Assembly: GCF_000002425.4 (NCBI RefSeq)
Contig: NC_037265.1
Coordinates: 13,243,369-13,307,368, forward strand
Reading direction: 5' to 3'
DNA length: 64,000 bases
From: Physcomitrium patens
Taxonomy: Eukaryota > Streptophyta > Bryopsida > Funariales > Funariaceae
Made by a program: the position numbers and the translations under genes. The notes below the pieces were generated by a model that had not been told where the DNA came from, searched no databases, and saw only the letters and a program-made list of their open reading frames with translations. Shown here in pieces: positions 1-11,499 of this stretch. Every line of letters starts with the position of its first letter. The first letter of the stretch is position 1.

Positions 1-58
1 GATGCTAGCAAGGTTGATGTAAAACAAAGGAGGGTGTCAGAATATGTCGCGATAAGAT
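1..58. other. Unassigned left-edge segment next to the family A element
   Basis: Similarity to the integrase region of the second family A copy (31,775-40,354) stops near base 58. The sequence to the left does not continue that integrase. It is either a rearranged piece of the same element or flanking DNA that begins outside the window. Nothing else can be supported in it. Confidence 0.4.
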
Positions 59-900
59 AGGCGTTCTCGACTCCAATCGTCGAATCATAATAGCCAGAAG
101 TTCTTCTCTAGTCAGATCCATCTTCCCATGGTAGCATACTCCAAGTAAGTACCTTGTCTTCAATCGGCATAATTGGTTTTTGACCTGTCATAAGTTCTAC
201 TGGCATATATCTTGTCACCAAACTATGTGTTGTTCGATCAGCCTATAATGCAAATGACAAAAGCCGTGGCCACTCTTTAACTTTCCCATTACAAGCTTTA
301 ACCCATGCTTTCACAATCGGCGGGTGACCGCGTTCGCTTTTTGCATTCCCTTTCGGATTATAAGCAGTAGTCAGTGATAGTTTAACTCCACATTTTTCAA
401 AGAACTTACGAGCTTCTTGTGCATTTAATTCTCCACGATCTGCAGTGATTTTTCCTACGCACCCGTAATGGCAAATGACATCTTCAAGCAAAAACCTACA
501 AATCCCCTCTGTAGATTTTGTCCTCAATGCTCTTCCTTCTACCAGATTTGATAAATCTTCACGAGCTAAAACCAAATATCTCATCTGCCATAACCCAACC
601 GGCATAATAACCAAATCAACAACCCATTTAAAATGAATAGCCAGAGGATACGTAGGATGAAGACCATCTCGATGTCGGATATTAGAATACGATTGACAGA
701 TTTCACATGACTCTACAAATGAGAGCACATCTCGATACATATTTTTCCACCAATATCGTTCCTTGAGTTTAGCAAAAGTAGCCCAGATTCCTCTATGCCC
801 TACCCATAAACTATCATGAAACTCCTTTAATAATTTTAGTTTTTCTTCCCTTTTGTCTATCACTCGTTGTGGCATCCCAATTCCTTTCTTCGGTCTCTTT
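59..900 (-). pseudogene. Family A integrase region (copy 1)
   Basis: The first part carries the H-H-C-C zinc-binding domain: the HRGIWATF stretch supplies a histidine and ESCEICQ the cysteine pair. The catalytic core follows, recognisable by TADRGELNA and by TAYNPKGNAKSERGH. This is the strand-transfer enzyme that inserts element DNA into the host genome. It ends abruptly at the left edge of the element compared with copy 2, where the integrase runs on through a long C-terminal domain. Treated as a fossil. Confidence 0.85.
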
Positions 901-2880
901 CATAAGAATCCATCTAGAAGTAAAAATCCATATGCTTTTTTTCTTATTTGTTTGAATTTTTCTATAGACCAATTCTCCTGCTTAGACAAGGTATTGAAAT
1001 AATGACCAATATCCAATAATTCTCTTTCATAAGATTCTTCAAGAAATAGCTTGTCTTCTCTGTTGAGATTTGATATTGAATAGAATTTCAATCCGACATC
1101 ATCAATGTCTTCAACCATTTCGTCCTCCCTCTCGTATCTTGCTCGAGATAGCATGTCTGCTACTAAATTGTCCTTTCCAGTGATATGCTTAAATTCTGGA
1201 TTTAGTGACTTAATATAAGCAATCCATCTCAACATTGCAATATCTGGCGTTGAACAATTAATAATCATTCCAAGCAATGGCAAGCAATCTGTTTCAATTA
1301 CTACTACTGCCCCAATCAAATAGTCCTTTTCAGCTTTCATAGCCGAAACGACTCTCCAAAGTTCTCTTTTGACTTGCAAATATGCACGCTGACAAATACT
1401 TAAAACTTTAGCCCCAAATCGAACTGCAAATCTACTCCCATTCGAATCATCTTGACCCACCGTCCATCCAATGGCAATTGGACTAGCGTCTACAGTAAGA
1501 ATCACTGGTCTATTGCACTTATAATCAATCTTCCTCAATATTGGAGGTGACATCAATAATTTCTTCAATCTTTGCATTGCCTGAATATGCCTTTCTTTCC
1601 ATTTAAATCGGTAACCCTTGCGTAACAGTTCATATAATGGATCCGCTATGTGAGCAAAATGAGGGATCCAGATTTGATAAAATACACATACATCCAAAAA
1701 CCTGCGAACCTCTGTTAAAGAACCACATCCTCTTTCATCCTTTCAATTGCATCAACTTTAGTCGGATCTGGTTTTCTTCCGTAAGATCCGCATAAATGTC
1801 CAACAAATTACAACCTCTCGCACTCCAAATACGGACTTCATAACCAATAATGTAAGATGAACTTCTCCAAGCTGAGTTAAAATCTTTTCACAATCTTGTA
1901 TATGATCAACAACATATCTGCGACACCCCCTCGTATCTAAAGTTTCATCCTTGTCTCCTTCTCTGCACCCTTTTATAGGAACATCATCCAGAAAAGGCAT
2001 AGTCTTTTTCGGAATAAAATCTCTCAATACCTTATTCATTCTATTCATCATATGCGCAACTGAGTTGGTCGCGCCTTGAGGAAGAGTGCACATTCTAACC
2101 AATCCAAGCGGTGTTCTCATCATTGTCATATCTCTACTTCCTTCGGCAAGTTGAAATTGATCATAACCTAAATATAAATCACCCATTGAATAGATCGCCC
2201 TTCCAGCAAACGCCTCAGCAAATTCATCCACAATAGGTCTAATTCCTGCATTCCTGACAGTTACAGCATTCACCGGCTGCATATCTTGAATAAACCGTAG
2301 TGTCCCATTCTTCTTAGGTACCGTAAACCATTGACTAGAATACGGCGCAAATGAAGGTTCTAATATTTTCATCTTTATCTTTTCTTTCAATAGTTCCACC
2401 AATTTAGGTAAATGTGTCCTCGGTACTGGAATCGGTCTTAGATTCTAAGGTACATGCGGTACAGTGAAGATAACCATAGGTGTTATAATATTTGGATCCA
2501 CACACCCAATTTCATGAGATTTGAAGGCAAACGATCTACCTTGTTTAGCCAACATCTTTTTGAAGCAAGTAATTTCCTCCGGCAATAAAGAACCATCAGA
2601 ACCAATCTTCAATTCTTCAAAAGTCTCTTCAGTAAATTGATGTCCAATACTCATTGGATCTCTTAAACTTGCTTCTTTTGATGCTTCTCCCATTTGTTCT
2701 TTAGAATCCTCTGGTAATGGTCCGGCAACAGGCTTTACCTTCTTATCTGCCATTTTATATCTCGTCTCTACTGTGACTTCTGGTGCTTGAAAAGATTCAA
2801 GCATGGTATAAACCTCTCTCGAATGAATCTCAACAATCTTATCATTATCCCCTAATCCAATAGATGTAATCAATTCCAAT
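900..2880 (-). pseudogene. Family A reverse transcriptase and RNase H region (copy 1)
   Basis: The reverse transcriptase is recognised by the KILEPSFAPYSSQWFTVPKK start, the LRFIQDMQPVNAVT block and a FLDD catalytic box. RNase H follows with LTVDASPIAIGW and ends at a typical DNLVADMLSRA motif. The preceding segment (about 2,445-2,880) is an acidic linker between protease and RT. The enzyme copies element RNA into DNA. Several interruptions make this non-functional as it stands. Confidence 0.85.
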
Positions 2881-3114
2881 GAATCTTCTAGCCCATTTTC
2901 TTCATAAACATCAAAATCCTCTCATCATCTTGCAATGTACCTATCTTGCGTAACTGTCCTTCAATATCATATAATCTTTTTCTTTCTTTTCTTTTAAAAT
3001 CATCAACTTTCTTATACAAAATATTTCCATTCTCCAATATACCAATAAAACTCGCATCAAAAGCACCTTCATCTCGCGAGAATACCTCCTCTTTTGTACC
3101 TCCATAATCTCGCT

Positions 3115-5487
3115 TTACAGTGGTACCTCCCCAAAATCCTTAAATCCTTCAACAATCTTTGGCAATGGTTTCTCCCTCAACCTATCTCGATTCCGTTCAT
3201 GGTTAGGAGGTACTGTTAGAAATTGTACAGCTTTCCTCCCATCTTTGCTCCGTACCCTTGCATAAGCAGAACCATCGTCAAGTACCTTTGTTTCCATCCG
3301 TGTTGCCGTGATATAAGGTTGTTCTAAAATCAACGGATAAGACGTTGTATCTTGAACGAAGAAATGTTGCTCCATCGCAACATCCCCAATCCAAATTTTG
3401 ACATCTGGACAAGCTCCATGTAATAAGCCCCGTGTGTTATTAGCTGCTTGTATTGCCCATCCATGTTCCATATCAATTGGCCATTTTTGCTTCTTATAAA
3501 GATCTTTAGACATGAGATTTATTTCAGAACCATGGTCCACCAAAGCAACTATTGGTTCTTCTATATCTCCTACCTTCACCAATACCTCAGTAGTTGCCCT
3601 TGCCCAATGCTTTCGAGTATAATGGCTCAAAGTTTCCATTCCCTTGTCACTAGAATCTTTGAAACGTACTCGCTGATTATACCCATTCTTTTCATTTGTT
3701 GGTTGCTTGTAACCAATATCAACCTCTTCTTCATCTCTACATATTCTTGCATCAATAGCATGACTCATTCCAGTTTCGCTCATTAATTGCCTCTTTCGCT
3801 TAATGCTGTCAATGATAACATCATGAAACTCCTTCTTTGTAATTTCCAAGACTTCTTTCAATGTGAATTCCACCTTAGCATTTAATATACGTTCTTCCAA
3901 CACCCCTTTCAAATTTGTTGCCGCTTCAATGTCAGAAAGTAGCTTATAAGCAATTGATTTGCCCTTATCTTTTGTCTCCGTTGTTTTTTCTCCCAATGAT
4001 GTTGAGGTATCCTTTATAGGCAATTCTTGTGAAGTTGCCTCCCGAGCCTTGTCTCCTCGAGTTTGCATCTTAGAAGAATTTCCTTCTCTAGTATCATCAA
4101 AATTTCCTCGTCTTTTTTCTTCCATCAAAGCTTCATGTTGGCTCTTAGCAATATATGCATGAACTGAAAGAGACTCAACAGGATCCTCCCAACCTGTTCT
4201 TCCTCGTATTGTAGCTGCAGTTCTCAATAACGCTTCTCGAGGTAATTTCCCTTCTTGTATTGTAGAAACGACAGAAGCCCAAAACTCACTAGTTTCCATA
4301 CTTCCACCAATTTCATCATCTACTCTAGCACCATAACTTGCACTTTCTCGTGCTACTGTTTCATGCCCTTTTAAGTAATCTTGAACCAATGCTCTCATTC
4401 CTCCCTTGCCAAAATTGGTTTGAAGAAGATCCTCCCTATCTTTCAATGCTATCTTCCCATCTTTCCAGCAAATAATTCCCTGCCGTATCATATTATTAAA
4501 TTCATTGCAATCTTTTCTAGTGTGTGAAGCATCATCACACCAAATGCATCTTTGTACATATCCTTGTTTTGAAACATTCTTCGAATTGTTTATAGAAGTA
4601 TTCTCTTCAAGTCTTGCCAATTTGATTTGAAGATCTCGCATTCCTCGTATAATTTCTTCCATACCCATATCTGCTTTCTTTGACAAGGATGTCGAAGGTT
4701 GAACTGTAGGCATTGTCGGTGGTGTTGTAAGTACTGGAGCTTTGGGTGCTTGTACTATTTTCGGAATATTACTCCTATCCTTCCTCCTTTCTTTTTTTGT
4801 AAGCAACCCCACTGCATCTTCAACGTTCTTCCACTTCGTTGTCAATCCTTCATCTTCTTCTTTGTCTTCAAGAAGGGGTTCTAATTTCTCTTGCAATTCT
4901 CCATCAGCAGCTTGAAGAAATAGATCAACTTTGTTCGGCTCCAATGTCAATTTTTCTACCTTCGATAATTGAGAGTACTGCCTCTCAAATTCCCTTAGTA
5001 GCTCTGTTGCTTGCAAATTCTTATTGGGCCGTTCAATCCATCCCAGAAACAGCTTCTTAGTAACGCGATCAACATCTTCCAAGAAATATTCGTCTTTCAA
5101 TGCATGTGAAAAATCCTCCCATGAATTCCTACAACGATCCGTAATCGATGTAATGTGGTCCCTTATCTCCGGTATCGTGGCAAGTCCAAATAGTGCAACC
5201 ATTTTCTTCTCAGAAACCCGATTTAATTCCATTTCACGAACATAACATCTTAAATACCTTGAAATATTCCTCCCATCAAATTGATCAATTTTATTGACCA
5301 CTGCTTGCAATGCTTTGGTTGCCAAAGCTTCTTTTCGATCATTGCTTTGCTGTTGCTGCATTGACAATGAGAAGTCTTGAAACAAACTAGCAATAGATGG
5401 ATCCATGTGCATACCTTGTCCTTTAGAAGACTCCCCACCAGAAATTTCTCCCAAAAATCCTTCAAAATTTTTATTTTCGTTTTCCAT
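3115..5487 (-). CDS. Family A gag-protease reading frame (copy 1)
   Basis: One long frame of about 790 residues from the MENENKNFEGF start. The N-terminal half is a Gag capsid-like region with an acidic, lysine-rich linker. A single CCHC zinc knuckle (CIWCDDASHTRKDC) lies near residue 315. The C-terminal part holds a retropepsin-like segment with VDHGSEINLMSKDLY and a later YPLIL block. The same start and layout occur in copy 2. I chose this methionine because copy 2 begins at the same residue after the same leader. It encodes the structural protein and processing protease of the element. Part of a fossil element. Confidence 0.85.
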   Translation of the reverse strand: MENENKNFEGFLGEISGGESSKGQGMHMDPSIASLFQDFSLSMQQQQSNDRKEALATKALQAVVNKIDQFDGRNISRYLRCYVREMELNRVSEKKMVALFGLATIPEIRDHITSITDRCRNSWEDFSHALKDEYFLEDVDRVTKKLFLGWIERPNKNLQATELLREFERQYSQLSKVEKLTLEPNKVDLFLQAADGELQEKLEPLLEDKEEDEGLTTKWKNVEDAVGLLTKKERRKDRSNIPKIVQAPKAPVLTTPPTMPTVQPSTSLSKKADMGMEEIIRGMRDLQIKLARLEENTSINNSKNVSKQGYVQRCIWCDDASHTRKDCNEFNNMIRQGIICWKDGKIALKDREDLLQTNFGKGGMRALVQDYLKGHETVARESASYGARVDDEIGGSMETSEFWASVVSTIQEGKLPREALLRTAATIRGRTGWEDPVESLSVHAYIAKSQHEALMEEKRRGNFDDTREGNSSKMQTRGDKAREATSQELPIKDTSTSLGEKTTETKDKGKSIAYKLLSDIEAATNLKGVLEERILNAKVEFTLKEVLEITKKEFHDVIIDSIKRKRQLMSETGMSHAIDARICRDEEEVDIGYKQPTNEKNGYNQRVRFKDSSDKGMETLSHYTRKHWARATTEVLVKVGDIEEPIVALVDHGSEINLMSKDLYKKQKWPIDMEHGWAIQAANNTRGLLHGACPDVKIWIGDVAMEQHFFVQDTTSYPLILEQPYITATRMETKVLDDGSAYARVRSKDGRKAVQFLTVPPNHERNRDRLREKPLPKIVEGFKDFGEVPL

Positions 5488-5559
5488 AAAAAATAAAGAT
5501 AAAATCAACCGAAATCCAATACCTTCTACCTCAAGCTTTCACGTCGGGTTCACCACTTA

Positions 5560-6932
5560 TGTCGTATTACGTGCTTTCCTGCTCGAGAACGCGCCGGGCG
5601 TCTGGCTGTAGAAGGTAGTATGGAGATTCGCCGATAGTCAAGCAGTCTATCAGTTTTTGACTGCTGGAATATAAACGACTGCAACAATGTACCATAAATC
5701 TATACGGGTGCTCTTCGACTGCTTGTCGAAGTCCTTTTTGCCCCAGCCGGTAGGTCTCTTGACGTTATAGAGAACCCCGTACAACCCAAACTGTTAACCT
5801 TCAATACTGCTTTGTACTTACGATCTTGTATCCACTGACTGTCTTGTTAGATTAACCCAATAAATTTCATTCACTCCGCATACTCAATCCTATAGACACC
5901 CTTTTAATCCTTCAATCACAGACGTAACTCGATTTCACAAAACAGTCAAGAGTATTCAAACCCACTTCATTTAAAAAGCCTGATTCACCATTACAACACT
6001 AACTTCAGCAGCGATTGCCTCAGTCTTCCCCAAAACTCTACGAAGAAGAAAAATCCAAATTCTATGTCTTTCCTTCCCCGATCCAAAGCATGAAGCTCTT
6101 CTCTCTAATTCCCTTGATCTTCAAAAACCTCCAATAAAAAAAACCGAACAGGTAACCTTGCAAAAGCTTGAAAAACTCGCTTCCCCCCCCCGATTTCTCC
6201 TTCAAAAATAAAACCCACACCACTCCAAAACTATATCCCCCCTAACCTTATCCTCTGAATTTCTTCAATCTTCCGTCTTAGATCCGGAATTGGCTCCCAC
6301 CTCAAGCTTGGATCCGAAATTGGCTCTCACCTCAACTTGGATTCGAAATTGGCTCTCGCCGCCAAGCTTTCTCCTCCGTTTTTACCTTTAAGAAATCCAT
6401 TTACCGAAAACAACGTTCCCTGAGACGGCACAGAGAACAGGACAGCCTGAAACAGAATCGAACCCCGTAATCGGGACCACATTGAGTCGCCCGACCAATT
6501 CTGGTCCTGTATTGGAAAAGATGCCCATAGTAACCTGGATGTTCCCGTAATTGGGTCAAATTGGTCCTCGCGTCAGATTGGCTAAGACTCATAGTAAGAC
6601 CTGGATTTCCCGTAACTAGACTGCATTGGGTTGCCCCTCCAATACAGGTCTCATATTGGGTAAGAGGACCCGGATTGGATTATCGAAATTGGATCCAATT
6701 GGCTCCTCGAACCCGCCGTTTGAATTGGTCCTTCTCTTCCTGCTGACTCCCGTTATTGGAATCGAATGGGGCATTCCAGTCTTTCCCGGCTGACTGTAAC
6801 GGAGTCACTGAACCTGACCACTCAGTATTTGTACTGGAGTTGGTCGATGCTCCCAATATTCGAGGTAACTGAATATTAATAAAATTCCCCTTTCTTTTTA
6901 TTTTCATTGTATACTCGTGTTACAACACGACA
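5560..6932 (-). repeat. Family A LTR (5' LTR of copy 1, 1,373 bp)
   Basis: Bounded by the inverted termini TGTCG...CGACA, and homologous to the LTRs at 31,775-33,074 and 39,056-40,354. It is about 70 bp longer than those because of an extra tandem copy of a roughly 30-bp unit around 6,290-6,370 and an expanded stretch around 6,185-6,230. It carries many CCAAT/ATTGG pentamers. The primer-binding region lies just to the left (about 5,541-5,556), with GTCGGGTTCACCA on the plus strand. Confidence 0.9.
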
Positions 6933-8198
6933 CCGGGCGTCTGGCTGTAGAAGGTAGTATGGAGATTCTCCGATAGTCAAGCAGTCTATCAGTTTTTGAC
7001 TGCTGGAGTATAAACGACTGCAACAATGTATCGTAAATCTATATGGATGCTCTTCGACTGCTTGTCGAAGTCTTTTTATTTTTGCCCCAGCCGATAGGTC
7101 TCTAGACGTTACAGAGAATCCCGAACAACCCAAACTGTTAATCTTCAATACCCCTTTGTACTTACGATCTTGTATCCACTGACTGTCCTGTTAGATTAAC
7201 CCAATAAATTTCATTCACTCCGCATACTCAATCCTATAGACACCCCTTTAATCCTTCAATCACAGACGTAACCCGATTTTACAAAACAGTCAAGAGTATT
7301 CAAACCCACTTCATTTAAAAATCCCGATTCACCATTACAACACTGACTTTAGCAGCGATTGCCTCAGTCTTCCCAAAACTCTACGAAGAAGAAAAATCCA
7401 AATTCTATGTCTTTCCTTCCCCGACCTGAAGCATGAAGCTCGTCTCTCTAATTCCCTTGATCTTCAAAAACCTCCAAAAAAAACGAACTGGTAACCTTGC
7501 AAAAGCTTTGAAAACTAGCTATCCCCCGATTCCCCCCTAACTTTATCCTCTGAATTTCTTCAATCTTCCGTCTTAGATCCGGAATTGGCTCCCACCTCAA
7601 GCTTGGATCCGAAATTGGCTCTCGCCGTCAAGCTTTCTCCTCCATTTTTACCTTTAAGAAATCCATTTACCGTAAACAACGTTCCCTGAAATGGCACAGA
7701 GAACAGGATAGCCTGAAACAGAATCGAACCCCGTAATCGGGACCACATTGAGTCACCTGACCAATTCAGGTCCTATATTGGAAAAGATGCCCGTAGTAAC
7801 CTGGATGTTCCCGTAATTAGGTCAAATTGGTCCTCGCGTCAGATTGGCTAAGACCCGTAGTAAGACCTGGATTTCCCGTAATTAGACTGCATTGGGTTGA
7901 CCGGCCAATTCAGGTCTCATATTGGATAAGAGGACCCGGATTGGATTATCGAAATTGGATCTAATTGGCTCCTCGAACCCGTCGTGTGAATTGGTCCTTC
8001 TCTTCCTGCTGACTCCCGTTATTGGAATCGAACGGAGCATTTCAGTATGCCCCGGCTGACTGTAACGGAGTGACTGAATTTGACCACTCAGTATTTGTAC
8101 TGGAGTTGGTCGATGCTCCCAATATTCGAGGTAACTGAATATTAATAAAATTCCCCTTTCTTTTTATTTTCACTGTATACTCGTGTTACAACACGACA
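6933..8198 (-). repeat. Second family A LTR, truncated at one end, head-to-tail with the first
   Basis: Starts directly after the terminus of the previous LTR but lacks about 34 bases at the end marked by TGTCGTATTACG, beginning inside the CCGGGCGTC block. The other end is complete (CGACA at 8,198) and joins the integrase region of the Tat-like element. The simplest reading is that this LTR first inserted into the Tat-like element, and copy 1 later inserted into its end. A tandem LTR made by recombination is the alternative. Confidence 0.8.
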
Positions 8199-9560
8199 CC
8201 GTTCCCCCGCCCGAAATTATTTTAGTTAAAATCTTACATAGAATACCATTGGTCTTTTCCGTCTGCCCATTGTTTCGAGGATAATATGGTGTTATTTTCC
8301 TGTGCTTGATTTCGAATGTGTTTGTCAAGGCTGCTATGGTAGCATTTATGAAATGGGTGCCGCGATTGCTAACCAATTCTTTCGGACATGCAAATCGAGT
8401 AATAATATTTTCATATAGAAAAGTGGCCATCGTACTAGCATTATCATTGCGGGTAGCAATAGCCTCCGCCTATTTGATTACATAGTCCGTGGCGACTAAA
8501 ATATACCGCTTTTGTCCATGTCTCAATGCTGGTGCAATGGATCCAACAAAATTAATTCCCCATTTTTCAAATGATGCCTGTGTGAAGATTAGTACTAACA
8601 GCATCGGTGAAGTACCCGTGGATTGACCAATTCGTTGACAAGGATCACAACGACGAACAAATTGGTACACATCAGAAAATATTGTGGGCCACCAATATCC
8701 GGCCATTAAAGCCTTGCGAATAGTACTGTCTCCCACAAAATGCCCACCACAACTATTCAAATGACATCCTTCTAGTATCGATTGTATTTCATTGGGAAAG
8801 ATGCAAGGGCGTAGAATTCCATCCTAACCTTGTTTATACAAGGCATCTCCTATCATCGTATACAATGCACTTTTTAAAATCAATCGTTTCTTAAGTTTCT
8901 CACTATATGCAGGTGGGAATGTCTGAAATGTCAGATATTGAATTAATTCACTATAGTCAGTTGTAATCACTTTGACGGCAAATAACTATGCGTCAAGAAG
9001 TGCATCATTAATAGGCTCATTATCCAAGATATTGGACAATCGGGATAAGTGATCCACATTGGCATGTTTCTTTTTTGGTCGTACATTGATAATAAAATTA
9101 AATTCTTGAAGTAATAACACCCATTGAGCAATCCGTCTATTCAATTGAGGCCTATTAATCATGTATTTGAAGCCATCATGATCCACATAAAAGACAAATG
9201 GATATCCAAGACAAATGGATATCCAAGCCGAAATTTTTGAACAAAGTATATCATACCCAACGCTTCTCATTCAATAGTAGTGTAATTATGTTCGGCAGCC
9301 ACCAATTGCCAACTAGCATAATAGATAGGATGATCTAGACCTTGATCATCCTTCTGACTTAGCACCGATCCAATAGCCACATTGGATGCATCAACATACA
9401 CATGAATGGGCTCGGTCTAATGAGGGGCTACCAATATTGGTGTAGAGACCAATTTTGACTTCAATGCTTCAAAGGCCACGATACACTCCATAGTCTAGAT
9501 GGGACTAGTCCCATCAAACGAAGGTTTCTTCAGTAAGTTCGTTAAAGGTTGATAAATAAT
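8199..9560 (-). pseudogene. Family T integrase and RNase H region (minus copy)
   Basis: Integrase zinc-binding part: CGGHFVGDSTIRKALMAGYW and CDPCQRIGQ. Core: FACPKELVSNRGTHFINATI and an HRKITPYYPRNNGQTEK block. RNase H lies to the right, recognised by YPFVFYVDHDGFKYM and KKHANVDHLSRLSN. The same domains recur in the same family on the plus strand at about 15,490-17,060. Fossil. Confidence 0.85.
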
Positions 9561-10280
9561 TGCAAACGAATGAATAAATCATCGATAATAACTGATGAAC
9601 TCTTGAATATCAGAGACCGTCTCTGGTTTGGGCAAGTTCATTATATGTATCACTTTGTCCAGATCCGTAGCGATACCAAGGCTAGAGATGATATGTCCCA
9701 ATAATTTTTTTGATGGAACATCGAATTGATACTTATCTAAGTTTAACGATATCCCAAACTTAGTGCACTGAGCCAAGCATTTGTCGAGACAATTAAGATG
9801 ATCTTGTTTTGTACTGAATGCACAAAAGTCATCTAAAAAGATCTCCATAAACAGCCGGAGATAGTCTTGGAAGGCCTGAGTCATCACTCTTTGAAACATG
9901 GCTGGGGCGTTACATAACCCAAAAGGTATCACGCGATAAGCGAATGTGCCCCAATCCGTAGTTAAGGTCGTCTTGAGCTGGTCTTCTGTTGCAATTTGAA
10001 CTTGATTATATCCAAAAATCCATCTAAGAATGAATAATATTCATGACCTGCTATAGCATCCAATATACTATCCGTGAAGGGCAATGGGAAGTAATCTTTC
10101 TTGGTGGCCACATTAAGTTTCCAGAAATCCTGAAAAATTTCGATTTTCTCATTCTTTTTTGACACTATCACGATTGGAGAAACCCACTTACTATTTGGTA
10201 CCGGGTACATAAAACCAACCGCAAGAAGCTTGTTCAATTCCTCCTTCACCATGAGGAAATATTTAAGATTAAGGCGATGT
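9560..10280 (-). pseudogene. Family T reverse transcriptase region (minus copy)
   Basis: N-terminal fingers: KKNEKIEIFQDFWKLN followed by ATKKDYFPLPFTDSILDA. Palm: PFGLCNAPAMFQRVM and the catalytic EIFLDDF box. The thumb side has KLLGHIISSLGIATD. It matches the plus-strand copy starting at 14,871 domain by domain. Fossil. Confidence 0.88.
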
Positions 10281-10689
10281 TGCCTCTGCCGTACCGATTT
10301 AGCATTCTCTTGTAAAATGATATGATGCTCACAGACTTTAGCGAGAATACCTTTTAAATCATTATAAGTCTAAGCAAAAGCGGATTTATGATGCAAGAAA
10401 AATTTGGTCCAACATGCTAACTCTTGTTCCTTAATACCTTCATAGACCTTAATCATCCGAGGTTTTGCTATGGTTGCCAAGTTGATAGTTTGACATAAAG
10501 GTGCAATAGCGATGTTCTGTTTCAACTTCCACACTGGTTTAAAATTAGTCGATAAGTTTGACATGTATGAAGTACTAAATCTTGTATTCAGGGCACTAAC
10601 ATGGTATACATTATATTTGGTCATCTAATCTGTACTAACATAATCTAAGTTTTTCGAGTCCGTCGGGTATATCAAGTACTCCCTCGGAC

Positions 10690-11400
10690 CTCCACATTAG
10701 TACTTTACTCCAAGGTGTAGTACTGCCTCTACAGGCGCCTCTATAATTGGTGCTACTGTGTCGTCATCAGAGCTAAGCTCATCGTCCAATGTTAATTCAG
10801 ATGCTGGCAATTGAGACTCCCCGCAATAGTGTACTGGGTACATTTGTAATACCATTTTATCTCCGCCCTTGCCAATTGTCAAAGTACCTCGACCCCAATC
10901 ATTTTTGGCCTTTGCTTGATAAAGCCAGAGTAGTCTTAATAAAATTGGATACAATAAAATCGAACATTGTAATCGAAAGATGATATAGTCGATTTCATAT
11001 GTAATACCGACAATCATAGTTTGAACACTCCATAAGATATCCATTGGTTTAACTCGGCTATGATCTGCCATCCGTAATACCAATCTCATGGATACTAAGT
11101 ATTCCAAATCTAAAGCATCCATTGTATCAGCGTTCATTAAATTGATGCTGGAACCACCATCCACCTGAACACCCGAGATCATAACACCGTCAATGAAAAC
11201 ATCGATAGTTGGTGCACCTAAGTCAGGGTTCAAACTGACTTCAAAAACTTCTTTATTATGGTGCCTATGCCATGTTAACGATGAATTCAATGTAGAAGGA
11301 CACTTTGGTGCGACCGCTAGAAATTGCTTCATAGAAATAGAAGGTCGAATAGCGTCCAGATCCTTCAAAATATCATAGGATTCCATATTTAGGATAATTT
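10690..11400 (-). pseudogene. Family T aspartic protease region
   Basis: Contains APTIDVFIDGVMISGVQVDG followed by GSSINLMNADTM, the retropepsin-like segment typical of plant Gypsy elements, preceded by ILKDLDAIRPSISMKQ. It sits between gag and reverse transcriptase as expected. Fossil. Confidence 0.8.
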
Positions 11401-11499
11401 CTAATATCCTCTATCTTTTCATTGGTTTGAGTTTAACTCCGTGAGGTAAGATATTCTTCCATCCTAGACTTGGAATTAGAATAGTAGCCGGGGCTTCCT

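Larger units (their letters stand above)
59..6932 (-). mobile_element. Ty3/Gypsy LTR retrotransposon, family A copy 1 (partial, broken)
   Basis: The element reads on the minus strand: one 5' LTR (5,560-6,932), then gag-protease (3,115-5,487), reverse transcriptase (about 1,740-2,880), RNase H (about 900-1,740) and integrase (about 59-900). Reverse transcriptase before integrase is the Gypsy order. It is the same family as the full-length copy at 31,775-40,354 and can be aligned to it throughout. The left end and 3' LTR are not in the window. The integrase style resembles Ty3 lineages I know from fungi and lower land plants; that lineage call is from memory. It is a fossil with a handful of breaks in pol, while the gag-protease part reads as one frame. 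Confidence 0.9.

Noticed and set aside
3448-5611. Several plus-strand frames of 60-112 codons
   Set aside because: They lie opposite the long minus-strand gag-protease frame of family A and carry no family motif.
7560-7748. Frame of 62 codons within the family A LTR
   Set aside because: Part of the LTR segment related to family T gag; not an independent gene. The same applies to 32,180-32,413.
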